Assembly (NCBI RefSeq): GCF_900454025.1
Contig: NZ_UGQM01000001.1
Span: 4,030,001 to 4,094,000, forward strand
Direction: 5' to 3'
DNA: 64,000 nt
From: Mycolicibacterium gilvum
GTDB taxonomy: Bacteria > Actinomycetota > Actinomycetes > Mycobacteriales > Mycobacteriaceae
Made by a program: the position numbers and the translations under genes. The first letter of the stretch is position 1, and each line of letters begins with the position of its first letter. The notes beneath the pieces are model-generated. The model was not told the DNA's origin. It did not search any database and saw only the letters and a list, made by a program, of their open reading frames with translations. Positions 19,375 to 27,898 of the stretch are shown in pieces.

Positions 19375-20490
19375 TCAGTCGACGGTCCAGGTGTCCTTGC
19401 CGCGCAGCAGGGACTGCAGCGCCGCGGTGTCGTGCGCGCGCGAACTCCGCGCGCTGGCGATCTGATCCCGGGCGGCGTCGTCGTAGGTCGGCTTGTTCAC
19501 CCGGCGGAAGATGCCCATGACCATGTGGTCGAGGTTCTGCTCGGACAGGCGCGACAACGCGAACGCGTACGCGGGGTCCTGCAGGGTCGCGTCGTGGACC
19601 ACGATCTCCTCGGCGGACACGTCGGCGGTCTTCGCGACCTCCAGGCCGTAGCCGGACTTGACCACGCAGTACTCGCCGTCGGCGCCGAAGGTGATCGGTT
19701 CACCGTGCGCGAGGTTGATGAGCCGCTCTTCGGCGCCTTCCTTACGCAGCGCGTCGAACGACCCGTCGTTGAAGATCGGGCAGTCCTGCATGATCTCGAC
19801 CAGCGCCGCGCCTCGGTGCTCGGCCGCGCCGCGCAGCACCTCGGTCAGACCCTTGCGATCGGAGTCCAGCGCGCGACCGACGAACGTCGCCTCGGCGCCC
19901 AGTGCCAGCGACACCGGATTGAACGGGTAGTCCAGCGAGCCCATCGGGGTGGACTTGGTGACCTTGCCCGTCTCCGACGTGGGCGAGTACTGCCCCTTGG
20001 TCAGACCGTAGATCCGGTTGTTGAACAGCAGGATCGTGATGTTGATGTTGCGTCGCAGCGCGTGGATCAGGTGGTTGCCGCCGATCGACAGCGCGTCGCC
20101 GTCACCGGTCACCACCCAGACCGACAGGTCCTCGCGGGCCAGCGCCAGTCCGGTGGCGATGGTCGGCGCACGCCCGTGGATCGAGTGGAATCCGTAGGTC
20201 TCCAGGTAGTACGGGAACCGGCTGGAGCAGCCGATGCCGCTGACGAACGCGATGTTCTCGCGGCGCAGCCCGAGCTCCGGAAGGAAATTGCGGATCGTGT
20301 TGAGGATGACGTAGTCACCGCAACCCGGGCACCAGCGGACCTCCTGGTCGCTGGTGAAGTCCTTGCCCTTCTGCGGTGCATCGGTCTTGGGCACCAGGCT
20401 GGTCTTCGTCAGACCGCCAGGGGTCAGTCCGAGGTCGTTACCGACGAGCTGGGCCGATGCGCGATCCGCTTCGCTTCTCGCTGTTGTCAT
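19375..20490 (-). CDS. korB: 2-oxoglutarate:ferredoxin oxidoreductase, beta subunit
   Basis: Thiamine-diphosphate-binding beta subunit of the CoA-dependent oxidoreductase that turns 2-oxoglutarate into succinyl-CoA with ferredoxin as acceptor. It has 371 residues. Family motifs are WCPGCGDYVILNTI, SGIGCSSRFPYYL, HGRAPTIATGLALA and the ThDP motif VTGDGDALSIGGNHLIHALRRN. The start overlaps the korA stop by 4 bases (ATGA), so the two are one operon. In mycobacteria this enzyme gives an alternative to the 2-oxoglutarate dehydrogenase step of the TCA cycle. Confidence 0.95.
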   Translation of the reverse strand: MTTARSEADRASAQLVGNDLGLTPGGLTKTSLVPKTDAPQKGKDFTSDQEVRWCPGCGDYVILNTIRNFLPELGLRRENIAFVSGIGCSSRFPYYLETYGFHSIHGRAPTIATGLALAREDLSVWVVTGDGDALSIGGNHLIHALRRNINITILLFNNRIYGLTKGQYSPTSETGKVTKSTPMGSLDYPFNPVSLALGAEATFVGRALDSDRKGLTEVLRGAAEHRGAALVEIMQDCPIFNDGSFDALRKEGAEERLINLAHGEPITFGADGEYCVVKSGYGLEVAKTADVSAEEIVVHDATLQDPAYAFALSRLSEQNLDHMVMGIFRRVNKPTYDDAARDQIASARSSRAHDTAALQSLLRGKDTWTVD

Positions 20491-22430
20491 GCGCTCACTC
20501 CCACACCCTCGACGGTGGCCGCCGCCAACCGCGCGAATTTGGCCTTCTCGATTTCCTTGTCGCCGAGCGTTCCGTCCAGCGCCGAGTCGATGATGCCCTC
20601 GACCTCGTCGGCCAGGAACGCCATGCCCTCGACCTTGGTCACCGACTGCACGTCGACCAGGTAGCGGCCACGCAGCAGCAGCGCGAGCTGGCCGAGGTTC
20701 ATCTCGGGCACGACAACCTTCGCGTACTTGTTGAGCACGTCGCCGAGGTTGGCCGGGAACGGATTGAGATGACGGACCTGGGCGTGGGCGACCTTGATGC
20801 CCTTGCGGCGGGCCCGGCGGCAGGCCTCACCGATCGGCCCGTAGCTGGAGCCCCAGCCGAGCAGCAGGAGCTCGGCGTCCCCGGTCGGGTCGTCGACCTC
20901 GAGATCGGGCACCGTGATACCGGCGATCTTCTCCTGCCGCAGCCGCACCATCAGGTCGTGGTTCTTCGGCTCGTAGGAGATGTTGCCCGAGCCGTTCGCG
21001 GATTCGAGGCCACCGATGCGGTGGGCGAGACCCGGGGTGCCGGGCACCGCGAACTGACGGGCCAGCGTCTCGGGATCGCGGGCGTAGGGCTGGAAGGGCT
21101 CGCCTTCCTTGGCGAAGGTGTGCTCGATCGGTTCGTAGGTGGAGATGTCCGGGATCGCCCACGGCTCCGAACCGTTGGCGATCGCGCCGTCGGACAGGAT
21201 CATCACCGGCGTGTGGTAGTTGATCGCGATCCGGACGGCCTCCACGGCGATGTCGAAGCAGTCCGACGGGGAGCGCGGCGCGAGCAGCGCGACCGGGGAC
21301 TCCCCGTTGCGGCCGAACATGGCCTGAAGCAGGTCCGCCTGCTCGGTCTTGGTGGGCAGACCCGTCGACGGTCCGCCCCGCTGCACGTCGATGATGAGCA
21401 GCGGCAGCTCGGTCATCACGGCCAGGCCGATGGCCTCGGATTTCAGCGAGATGCCGGGTCCCGAGGTGCTCGTCACCCCGAGCGCGCCACCATACGAGGC
21501 GCCGATCGCGGCACCGATACCGGCGATCTCGTCCTCGGCCTGGAACGTCATCACGTTGAAGTTCTTGTGCTTGGACAGCTCGTGGAGGATGTCCGAGGCC
21601 GGCGTGATCGGGTAGGTGCCGAGAACCACCTGCAGGTCGGACAATTGCCCGGCCGCCACGATGCCGTACGCCAGTGCGGTGTTACCGGAGATCTGCCGGT
21701 ACTCGCCCGTCTTGAGCTTGGCGGGAGCGACCTCGTAGGTGGTCGCGAACGCCTCGGTCGTCTCGCCGAAGTTCCACCCGGCCTTGAGTGCGAGGACGTT
21801 GGCCTCGGCGACATCGGGTTTGCGGGCGAACTTCTCCCGGATGAACGCCTCGCTGTGCTCCAGCTCGCGTCCGTACATCCAGGACAGCAGGCCGAGCGCG
21901 AACATGTTCTTCGCCCGCTGACCGTCCTTCTTGGTGGCGCCGATCTCCTCGACCGCGCCGAGCGTGAGCGTGGTCATCGGGACGGCCTGGACGACGTAGT
22001 CGGACAGTTCGTCGCTCTCCAGCGGGTTGGCGTCGTAGCCGACCTTGGCGAGGTTGCGCTTGGTGAACTCGTCGGAGTTGGCGATGATCAGGCCGCCGCG
22101 CGGCAGATCGGACACGTTGGCCTTCAGCGCGGCGGGGTTCATCGCGACGAGGACGTCGGGACGGTCGCCCGCGGTGAGGATGTCGTAGTCGGCGATCTGG
22201 ATCTGGAACGACGAGACGCCGGGCAGCGTGCCCTGGGGCGCGCGGATCTCGGCGGGGTAATTCGGTTGGGTGGCAAGGTCGTTGCCGAACAGGGCGGCTT
22301 CGGAGGTGAAGCGGTCGCCCGTGAGCTGCATACCGTCACCGGAGTCACCGGCGAACCGGATGACGACCTTTTCCAGCTTCTGCCGAGGCGCTGAGGTCGC
22401 TTGGCTGGCCACGTTGCCGTTCTCTCCCAC
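20487..22430 (-). CDS. korA: 2-oxoglutarate:ferredoxin oxidoreductase, alpha subunit
   Basis: A 647-residue fused gamma-alpha subunit. The gamma domain leads (VVIRFAGDSGDGMQLTGDRF, YPAEIRAPQGTLPGVSSFQ); the alpha pyrimidine-binding domain follows (GTYPITPASDILHELSKH, FQAEDEIAGIGAAIGASYGG, TSTSGPGISLKSEAIGLA). The C-terminal part (LLLGWGSSYGPIGEACR) is complete. The listed start is GTG at 22430; a second GTG (VASQATS) 18 bases downstream has GGGAGAG before it and may be the true start. The gene is coupled to korB and ends the conserved block before the insertion sequence. Confidence 0.95.
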   Translation of the reverse strand: MGENGNVASQATSAPRQKLEKVVIRFAGDSGDGMQLTGDRFTSEAALFGNDLATQPNYPAEIRAPQGTLPGVSSFQIQIADYDILTAGDRPDVLVAMNPAALKANVSDLPRGGLIIANSDEFTKRNLAKVGYDANPLESDELSDYVVQAVPMTTLTLGAVEEIGATKKDGQRAKNMFALGLLSWMYGRELEHSEAFIREKFARKPDVAEANVLALKAGWNFGETTEAFATTYEVAPAKLKTGEYRQISGNTALAYGIVAAGQLSDLQVVLGTYPITPASDILHELSKHKNFNVMTFQAEDEIAGIGAAIGASYGGALGVTSTSGPGISLKSEAIGLAVMTELPLLIIDVQRGGPSTGLPTKTEQADLLQAMFGRNGESPVALLAPRSPSDCFDIAVEAVRIAINYHTPVMILSDGAIANGSEPWAIPDISTYEPIEHTFAKEGEPFQPYARDPETLARQFAVPGTPGLAHRIGGLESANGSGNISYEPKNHDLMVRLRQEKIAGITVPDLEVDDPTGDAELLLLGWGSSYGPIGEACRRARRKGIKVAHAQVRHLNPFPANLGDVLNKYAKVVVPEMNLGQLALLLRGRYLVDVQSVTKVEGMAFLADEVEGIIDSALDGTLGDKEIEKAKFARLAAATVEGVGVSA

Positions 22431-22750
22431 TCGCCTGCCTTCCTATCGTCCCCGGGCTGCGGTCGGGGGCCGAGTCCGGCGGGACTCACCGAGCCGAAGT
22501 CACGGTGACATACCGCCAGTGGTGGTTCACCGAAGATTGGTGTCACTGTCAGTACCGATTATTGCACTTCTCTTAGGTAGTCCTATACCAGGCGATGGGG
22601 GGGTGCGTCGACAGTCGCTCACAGAACGCACTGATCAGGACGGTGAGCCCGACACGGATGAGACAAAAGTGTGGTTTTCGTCACGTCAACGAGACATGTC
22701 GGGGCCCGCGCCGTTTCTTAGAAAAAGTTACCAATCAGTAGCACCCAGCT
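22431..22750. other. korA upstream region
   Basis: 320 bases without a supported gene. It should hold the korAB promoter reading leftwards; an AT-rich stretch at 22555-22595 (minus strand TATAGGACTACC) is the likeliest position. The remainder, towards the insertion sequence, shows nothing I recognise. Confidence 0.4.
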
Positions 22751-23294
22751 AGGGCGTGTCTGATAAATGCGGCAGCCAGAGGGTGATGGCCCGTAGGACT
22801 GCTGCGCCGCGGTAGACGATGGCGAGCTTGTCATAGCGGGTGGCGAGGCCGCGCCATTGTTTTACGGTATTGAAGTTGCGTTCAACGACGTTGCGGCCCT
22901 TGTAGTCCTCGGCGTCGAACGCGGGTGGTCGTCCGCCGTGGGTGCCGCGGCGTTTGCGGTGGCCGATCTGATCGGACGGTTCGGGAATGACGGCGACGAT
23001 CCCTCGTCGACGCAGCCGCTGTCGGGTAGCTCGGCTGGAATAGGCCTTATCGCCACGGAGTCGATTGGGCCGGGTGCGAGCTCTGCCCGGGCCGCGGCGC
23101 TCGACTTTCAGGTGGGCGAGCAAATGTTCCAGGACCGGTCCGTCGTTGGCCTGGCCGGCGCCCACGAGCACCACCAGAGGTCGTCCATGGCCGTCGACGA
23201 GGTGATGGATCTTGCTGGTCAACCCGCCGCGGGAGCGGCCAATGCCGTGGTCAGGCGGCTCGCTCGCCAGATTCGTGTAATTCGACCCAGCCCC
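22749..23294 (-). CDS. IS5-family transposase, second frame (orfB)
   Basis: C-terminal part of the DDE transposase. From the shift point the frame reads GAGSNYTNLASEPPDHGIGR, continuing with SRGGLTSKIHHLVDGHGRP. The second catalytic Asp is in LRGDKAYSSRA and the Glu in GRNVVERNFNTVKQWRGLA, followed by the family ending ATRYDKLAIVYRGAAVL. It has no credible start of its own; translation must come from orfA by moving into the +1 (or -2) frame, probably at a run of five G (minus strand, 23295 to 23291). The start coordinate given is that shift point, not an initiation codon. Either programmed frameshifting or an inactivating mutation would explain it. Confidence 0.8.
   Translation of the reverse strand, partial: GAGSNYTNLASEPPDHGIGRSRGGLTSKIHHLVDGHGRPLVVLVGAGQANDGPVLEHLLAHLKVERRGPGRARTRPNRLRGDKAYSSRATRQRLRRRGIVAVIPEPSDQIGHRKRRGTHGGRPPAFDAEDYKGRNVVERNFNTVKQWRGLATRYDKLAIVYRGAAVLRAITLWLPHLSDTP
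22751..22769 (+). repeat. Left terminal inverted repeat of the IS
   Basis: AGGGCGTGTCTGATAAATG. It pairs with 23676-23694 with one mismatch. The preceding CT completes a CTAG flank, and the stop of the transposase's second frame (22749-22751) reads into this end. Confidence 0.9.
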
Positions 23295-23646
23295 CTGTGT
23301 CACGGGTGATGTTTGTGGCGTGCTGATGAGCGCGCGCGATCGTCGAATCCACCGACACCGACCAATCGATAATCCCGGCTTGGTCGGCGGTGGCCAGCAA
23401 CCGCGCCAGCACCAGATCCCAGGTGCCCTCGGCACTCATTCGTCGATGCCAGGTCCAGATCGTCTGCCACGGTCCGAACACCTCGGGTACGTCTCGCCAG
23501 GCGATCCCGCACCGGTACCGATAAATGATCCCCTCGAGCATCTGCCGGGCATCTCGAAAAGGCCTGCCCTTCTTGCCTGTTCGAGCAGGAAGAAGCTCTT
23601 CAATCAATGACCACTGAGCATCGGTGAGCAGCTGAAACCGCGACAT
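23251..23646 (-). CDS. IS5-family transposase, first frame (orfA)
   Basis: N-terminal 131 residues of the transposase: MSRFQLLTDAQWSLIEELLP, then RYRCGIAWRDVPEVFGPWQT and WHRRMSAEGTWD. The first catalytic Asp of the DDE triad lies in VDSTIARAHQHATN. The frame ends after a tail (VELHESGERAA) that does not belong to the conserved family sequence, whereas the conserved continuation (DHGIGRSRGG) is found in the +1 frame. That fits a shift at the G5 tract just after ITRDTG. Full-length members of the family are about 270 residues, equal to orfA and orfB joined. Confidence 0.85.
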   Translation of the reverse strand: MSRFQLLTDAQWSLIEELLPARTGKKGRPFRDARQMLEGIIYRYRCGIAWRDVPEVFGPWQTIWTWHRRMSAEGTWDLVLARLLATADQAGIIDWSVSVDSTIARAHQHATNITRDTGGWVELHESGERAA

Positions 23647-23675
23647 ACCCTAAGTCTCAGCCGAAACACCCGAAA

Positions 23676-23694
23676 CATTTGTCAGACACGCCCT
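23676..23694 (-). repeat. Right terminal inverted repeat of the IS
   Basis: CATTTGTCAGACACGCCCT, the complement of the left repeat with one difference (C for T). It is followed by AG, giving the CTAG flank. It lies 29 bases upstream of the transposase start. Confidence 0.9.
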
Positions 23695-23735
23695 AGCACT
23701 GCCGACGGTGCGGGACAGCCTCAGAAATCGCGGCT

Positions 23736-24746
23736 TCAGAAATGCAGAGGCATGTTGTAGGGCGTGACGATCTGAATGGGCACCGGCTTCGTGGACTCGA
23801 CCGGCAGTGCGCCGCGCTCCTGCAGGATCGACCGCACCGCGAGGCGCGCATCGGCACGCAGGTCGTTGTGCAGCACCGCCGAGATCCTGCCCTCCCTCAG
23901 TAGCCGCCGATTGTCGGCGTCGAGGTCGTGCGCGACGAACACCCTGCAGACGCGGTTCAAGCGCTCGAAGGCGCTCACGGTGGCGACATTGCCGCCGCCG
24001 ACCGAATAGACGGCCTCAACCGCCGGATTGGCCTCCAGGGCGGCCAGCACGAGCGCCTCGTTGGTGGCGTCGATGCCGTCGCTGTCGCTGACCTCGATGA
24101 CAGGACGACCGGAGCCGCGCAACGCCGACCGGAACCCGACCTCCCGTTCCCCCTCACCACGGAACGCGGTGCGACTGAGGGTGATCAGCACGCCGGACGT
24201 GGCCTCGCCGAGCCATTGCTGCACGAGGTAGGCGGCGGTCATCCCGGCTCCGTGGTTGTCGATGCCGACGTAGCCGCAGCGCGAACTCCCCGGCACATCG
24301 GTGGTGTAGGTGACCACCGGAACGCCGGAGCCGACGAGCCGGTCGATCGCCTCGGCGACCTCGGGTTCGTCCTGGGCCTTGAGCACCACGCCGTGGCTGC
24401 CGCGCAGACGTCCGAGAGCCTCGACCATCTGGGCGGTTTCACCCGATTCCCACAGGTGGAAGCGCGCCCGCACCATCGCCGGAGCGAAGGCGGGCAGCTC
24501 CGCCTCGACCGCGGCACGGAACGCGTCCGAGAACCGCCGCGGGGTCTGCATCACGACGTCGATGAGGTAGCGGCGTCCGTTCAGGCGAAGCTGGGACCGC
24601 TGCTTGTCGAGATCCGCGATGGCCTGCCTGACCTCGGCGACCGTGTTTTCCCGGACGCCCGGGCGGTTGTTCAGCACCCGGTCGACCGTCGCCTCGCTCA
24701 GCCCCGACTGCTGGGCGATCTCGCGGACCTTGTAGCGGTGCGCCAT
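23736..24746 (-). CDS. LacI-family transcriptional regulator
   Basis: A 336-residue repressor. The N-terminal helix-turn-helix is KVREIAQQSGLSEATVDRVLNN, followed by the hinge helix region. The sugar-binding periplasmic-protein-like domain covers the remainder (VVTYTTDVPGSSRCGYVGID, VYSVGGGNVATVSAFERL, FVAHDLDADNRRLLREG). The start ATG is preceded by GGGAGGGA. It diverges from the dioxygenase-iolG-iolE operon, with a 6-2-6 inverted repeat in between, and so probably represses that operon and itself until a cyclitol or sugar binds. The region ends close to the IS. Confidence 0.9.
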   Translation of the reverse strand: MAHRYKVREIAQQSGLSEATVDRVLNNRPGVRENTVAEVRQAIADLDKQRSQLRLNGRRYLIDVVMQTPRRFSDAFRAAVEAELPAFAPAMVRARFHLWESGETAQMVEALGRLRGSHGVVLKAQDEPEVAEAIDRLVGSGVPVVTYTTDVPGSSRCGYVGIDNHGAGMTAAYLVQQWLGEATSGVLITLSRTAFRGEGEREVGFRSALRGSGRPVIEVSDSDGIDATNEALVLAALEANPAVEAVYSVGGGNVATVSAFERLNRVCRVFVAHDLDADNRRLLREGRISAVLHNDLRADARLAVRSILQERGALPVESTKPVPIQIVTPYNMPLHF

Positions 24747-24770
24747 GTCCCTCCCGGCTGGATCAGCCCT

Positions 24771-24784
24771 CACCTCGTGAGGTG
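24771..24784. promoter_or_regulatory. Candidate LacI-type operator
   Basis: CACCTCGTGAGGTG: arms CACCTC and GAGGTG around a 2-base centre, 24 bases upstream of the LacI gene and 56 before the dioxygenase gene. Size and even symmetry suit a LacI-family dimer. It is the only clear inverted repeat in this intergenic stretch. Confidence 0.5.
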
Positions 24785-24840
24785 TTTTTGATGGATTTCT
24801 GCCGTTGATTGCGGTACCGATCACAGCAAGACTAAGCGGC

Positions 24841-26004
24841 ATGGCAGCTCCGCTCAACACCGCCGCGGCACCGTGGCTCGGGGAGTCGGACTTCCGGCTC
24901 GACGACTTCCGGGCCCAGGTCGAGACCGACACCGACCGCTCCGACTACCCGCACGCCGACGACGTGTGCGGCAACGTGCTCGTGTACTCCGCGCCGGCGA
25001 TGGCGCGCGCCGACCGGCGCGTTCTGCAGGCCGAACTCATCCGGGCGTTGTCGGACGGCCCGGGGGTCGTCGTGGTCTCCGAGGCCTTCTTGCCCGAGGT
25101 CGTCGACCGGGCCACCGCTGCGTTCGTCGCCCTCATCGAGGCCCAGCGGACCGCCGGTCGGGCCGCCGGCGATCATTTCGGGCAGCCGGGAGCCAACGAC
25201 CGGATCTGGAATGCCGCCCAGAAGCTGGCGCGCCACGATCCCGAGGCCTTCGCGGCCTACTACGCCAACGACTCGTTGGCGATGGTGTGCCAGGCGTGGC
25301 TGGGGCCGCGGTATCAGGTGACGTCGCAGGTCAACGTCGTCAACCCGGGCGGCAACGCGCAGGTCCCCCATCGGGACTACCACCTCGGGTTCGTCCCCGA
25401 CGACCACCTGGCGGACTACCCCACGCACATCCACCGCACCTCTGCTGTCCTGACATTGCAGGGGGCCGTGGCGCACTGCGACATGCCCGTCGAGAGTGGT
25501 CCGACGATGTTGCTGCCGCACTCGCAGCGCTTCACCGGCGGCTACATCGCGTTCAACCGGCCGGAGTTCCTCGACTACTTCGCCGCTCACCATGTCCAGG
25601 TTCCCCTGCGCCGGGGCGACGCGGTGTTCTTCAATCCCGCGCTGTATCACGGTGCGGGACAGAACCGTTCCCGCGACATCCGGCGCATCGCCAACCTGCT
25701 GCAGATCAGCTCTCCGTTCGGCCGGGCCATGGAGTCGACGGACCGCGCCGCGATGGTGCGCGCCGTCTATCCGTCGCTTCTCGCCATGAGCGCAGCCGGC
25801 CGATCCCCCCGCGACCTCGAAAACGTCGTCGTCGCCACCGCCGAGGGCTACGCGTTCCCGACCAACCTGGACAGCGATCAGCCGATCGGCACCCTCGCGC
25901 CGCCGAGCCAGGTCGACATCGTCCTCGACGCCCTGGCCCGACGACTCAGCCCACACGACCTCGACCGCGCGCTCAGCGCACACGACGAACGGAGAACCCC
26001 ATGA
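24841..26004 (+). CDS. PhyH-family Fe(II)/2-oxoglutarate dioxygenase
   Basis: A 387-residue protein of the phytanoyl-CoA dioxygenase superfamily. The iron triad is H177-x-D179 (VPHRDYHLGF) and H270 (NPALYHGAGQNRSRD), with the 2-oxoglutarate-binding Arg just after it (RDIRRIANL). The N-terminal 90 residues and a C-terminal helical extension make it longer than most PhyH proteins. It is the first gene of a four-gene operon with an IolG-like dehydrogenase, an IolE-like dehydratase and another Gfo/Idh enzyme, which points to hydroxylation or oxidative removal of a methyl group from a cyclitol or sugar acid. That role is inference. The start is the ATG at 24841; the ribosome site is weak. The stop overlaps the next gene by 4 bases. 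Confidence 0.85.
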   Translation: MAAPLNTAAAPWLGESDFRLDDFRAQVETDTDRSDYPHADDVCGNVLVYSAPAMARADRRVLQAELIRALSDGPGVVVVSEAFLPEVVDRATAAFVALIEAQRTAGRAAGDHFGQPGANDRIWNAAQKLARHDPEAFAAYYANDSLAMVCQAWLGPRYQVTSQVNVVNPGGNAQVPHRDYHLGFVPDDHLADYPTHIHRTSAVLTLQGAVAHCDMPVESGPTMLLPHSQRFTGGYIAFNRPEFLDYFAAHHVQVPLRRGDAVFFNPALYHGAGQNRSRDIRRIANLLQISSPFGRAMESTDRAAMVRAVYPSLLAMSAAGRSPRDLENVVVATAEGYAFPTNLDSDQPIGTLAPPSQVDIVLDALARRLSPHDLDRALSAHDERRTP

Positions 26005-27017
26005 CGTCCCTCGGACTGATCGGCCTCGGCCGGATCGGCGCATTTCACACCGAGACCCTGATCAATCTTCCGGAGGTGTCGCGGCTCGTCATCACCGATG
26101 AGCGGCCCGACGTCGTCGGCGAGGTCGCCGCGAAATACGGTGCGACCCCGGTGGAATCGGTGGAAAAGCTGCTGTCCTCCGGAATCGACGGTGTCGTCGT
26201 GGCCGCCGCCACGCCGGCCCACGCCGAGCTGACCCTCGCTGCCGTCGAGCGGGGCCTGCCGACGTTCTGCGAGAAGCCGATCGCGTCGACGGCCGCCGAG
26301 AGCGCACGGGTGGCCGAGATCATCGCCCGCTCGGGAGTCCCGGTGCAGGTCGGCTATCAGCGGCGCTTCGACACGGCGTTCGCCGCGGTCAAGCAGGCCG
26401 CCGACAGCGGATCGCTGGGCGCGCTGCACACCGTGCGCAGCACCACGATGGATCCCGCTCCCCCGCCGATGGACTACATCAGAGGCTCCGGCGGCATCTT
26501 CCGCGACTGCGCGGTGCACGATTTCGACGTGATCCGTTGGGTCACGGGCCAGAACGTGGTGGAGGTGTATGCGACCGGCAGCGTGCAGGGCGACCCGCTG
26601 TTCACCGAGTACGGCGACGTCGACACCGCTGCGATCGTGGTGCGCTTCGACGGTGGCGCGCTCGGCGTGGTGTCCGCGGCACGGTACAACGGCCGCGGTT
26701 ACGACTGCCGCCTCGAGGTGCACGGTTTCGACGACACCGTCGTTGCCGGCTGGGATCAGGGCGCACCCGTGCGCAACGCCGATCCCGCGAATGATTTCCC
26801 GACGGGACAACCCCACCACTTCTTCATGGACCGCTTCACCGAGGCGTTCCGCACCGAGCTGAGCTCATTCGTCGACGTGGTCGAGGGCGGGCCCAATCTC
26901 GGCGCCACCGTCGCCGACGCGGTGGAGGTCGCCTGGATCGCGGAGGCCGCGACCGAATCCCTGCGCCGCGGCGTTCCGGTGACCATCGACTCCGTCCGCA
27001 AGGAGGCACAGCAGTGA
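26001..27017 (+). CDS. Gfo/Idh/MocA dehydrogenase, inositol 2-dehydrogenase-like
   Basis: NAD(P)-dependent oxidoreductase of 338 residues, very like IolG. The Rossmann motif is LGLIGLGRIGAFHTETL. The catalytic Lys is in FCEKPIAS, and QVGYQRRFDTAF plus the Asp/His pair in GGIFRDCAVHDFDVIRW are typical of myo-inositol 2-dehydrogenase. Likely product: a 2-keto cyclitol (inosose) for the IolE-like enzyme encoded next. Its start overlaps the dioxygenase stop and its end overlaps the iolE-like start, so translation is coupled along the whole operon. It could also act on another inositol isomer or a methylated inositol. Confidence 0.85.
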   Translation: MTSLGLIGLGRIGAFHTETLINLPEVSRLVITDERPDVVGEVAAKYGATPVESVEKLLSSGIDGVVVAAATPAHAELTLAAVERGLPTFCEKPIASTAAESARVAEIIARSGVPVQVGYQRRFDTAFAAVKQAADSGSLGALHTVRSTTMDPAPPPMDYIRGSGGIFRDCAVHDFDVIRWVTGQNVVEVYATGSVQGDPLFTEYGDVDTAAIVVRFDGGALGVVSAARYNGRGYDCRLEVHGFDDTVVAGWDQGAPVRNADPANDFPTGQPHHFFMDRFTEAFRTELSSFVDVVEGGPNLGATVADAVEVAWIAEAATESLRRGVPVTIDSVRKEAQQ

Positions 27018-27898
27018 AGATCGCAGGAGCACCGATTTCCTGGGGCGTGTGCGAGGTTCCCGGATGGGGCCACCAGCTCAGCGCCGACCGGGTGTTGACC
27101 GAGATGCGCCAGGCCGGTCTGACAGCGACGGAACTGGGACCCGAGGGCTTCCTGCCCGCCGATCCCGCCGAGTTGGTCAAGCTGCTCGACGGCTACGGGC
27201 TGGCGTGCGTGGGCGGATTCGTCCCCGTGGTGCTGTTCTCCGACGACCACGACCCGGCCGACGGTCTCGCGGGTCCGCTGGAGTCGCTGGTCGCCGCGGG
27301 CGCAGAGGTGGTGGTCCTGGCCGCCGCAACAGGTCAGGACGGCTACGACCGGCGTCCGGTTCTCGACGAGAAGCAATGGGCCACCCTGCTTTCCAACCTC
27401 GACCGGCTGGCCGACCTCGTGTCCGCGCGTGGCCTCACCGCGGTACTGCATCCCCATGTCGGAACCATGGTGGAGACCCGCGCCGAGGTGGATCGTGTTC
27501 TGGCGGGCTCACGTATCCCGCTGTGTCTGGACACCGGACATCTCCTCATCGGCGGTACTGATCCGCTGGCGCTGACCCACGAGGTGCCCGAGCGCATCAG
27601 GCACGCCCACCTCAAGGACGTCGACGCCGGTCTGGCCGCCAAGGTGCAGTCCGGTGAGCTGACCTACACACAGGCGGTGGCCGCCGGCATGTATGTGCCG
27701 CTGGGCGCGGGCGACGTCGACATCGCCGGCATCATCACGGCCTTGGAGGACAACGGCTTCGACGGGTGGTATGTGATGGAGCAGGACAAGATTCTTCACG
27801 CGAATCCTGGTGCCACCCCCGACGGCCGGGGACCGCTGGGCGATGTGCTGGCCAGCGTGGCGTTCCTGGAGAGTGCGGCCACCGGCGTCTCGTCGTGA
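27014..27898 (+). CDS. iolE: IolE-like inosose dehydratase
   Basis: A 294-residue TIM-barrel protein with the IolE hallmark KIAGAPISWGVCEVPGWG at the start. Metal and substrate residues follow in AVLHPHVGTMVETRAEVDRV, CLDTGHLLIGGTDPL, HAHLKDVDAGLAAKVQSGEL and the late Glu of WYVMEQDKIL. It dehydrates scyllo-inosose to the 3,5/4-trihydroxycyclohexane-1,2-dione used by IolD. No second iolE is seen in the iolC-B-D cluster at 36.5-42.2 kb, so this copy may serve both. The GTGA overlap with the next gene continues the operon. Confidence 0.88.
   Translation: MKIAGAPISWGVCEVPGWGHQLSADRVLTEMRQAGLTATELGPEGFLPADPAELVKLLDGYGLACVGGFVPVVLFSDDHDPADGLAGPLESLVAAGAEVVVLAAATGQDGYDRRPVLDEKQWATLLSNLDRLADLVSARGLTAVLHPHVGTMVETRAEVDRVLAGSRIPLCLDTGHLLIGGTDPLALTHEVPERIRHAHLKDVDAGLAAKVQSGELTYTQAVAAGMYVPLGAGDVDIAGIITALEDNGFDGWYVMEQDKILHANPGATPDGRGPLGDVLASVAFLESAATGVSS

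Larger units (their letters stand above)
22751..23694 (-). mobile_element. IS5-family insertion sequence (IS427-like)
   Basis: A 944-base element bounded by 19-base terminal inverted repeats that match at 18 positions and flanked on both sides by CTAG, the target type used by IS5-family elements. It encodes a DDE transposase in two overlapping frames. It sits exactly at the junction between the conserved korAB block and the accessory island, so it may mark the island edge. The palindromic CTAG means the duplicated target cannot be sized with certainty. Confidence 0.9.

Noticed and set aside
24873..27017. 714-codon frame that would fuse the dioxygenase region to the IolG-like enzyme
   Set aside because: Only the part from 26001 onwards is conserved; the first half is the +2 shadow of the dioxygenase gene, which has intact iron ligands in its own frame.
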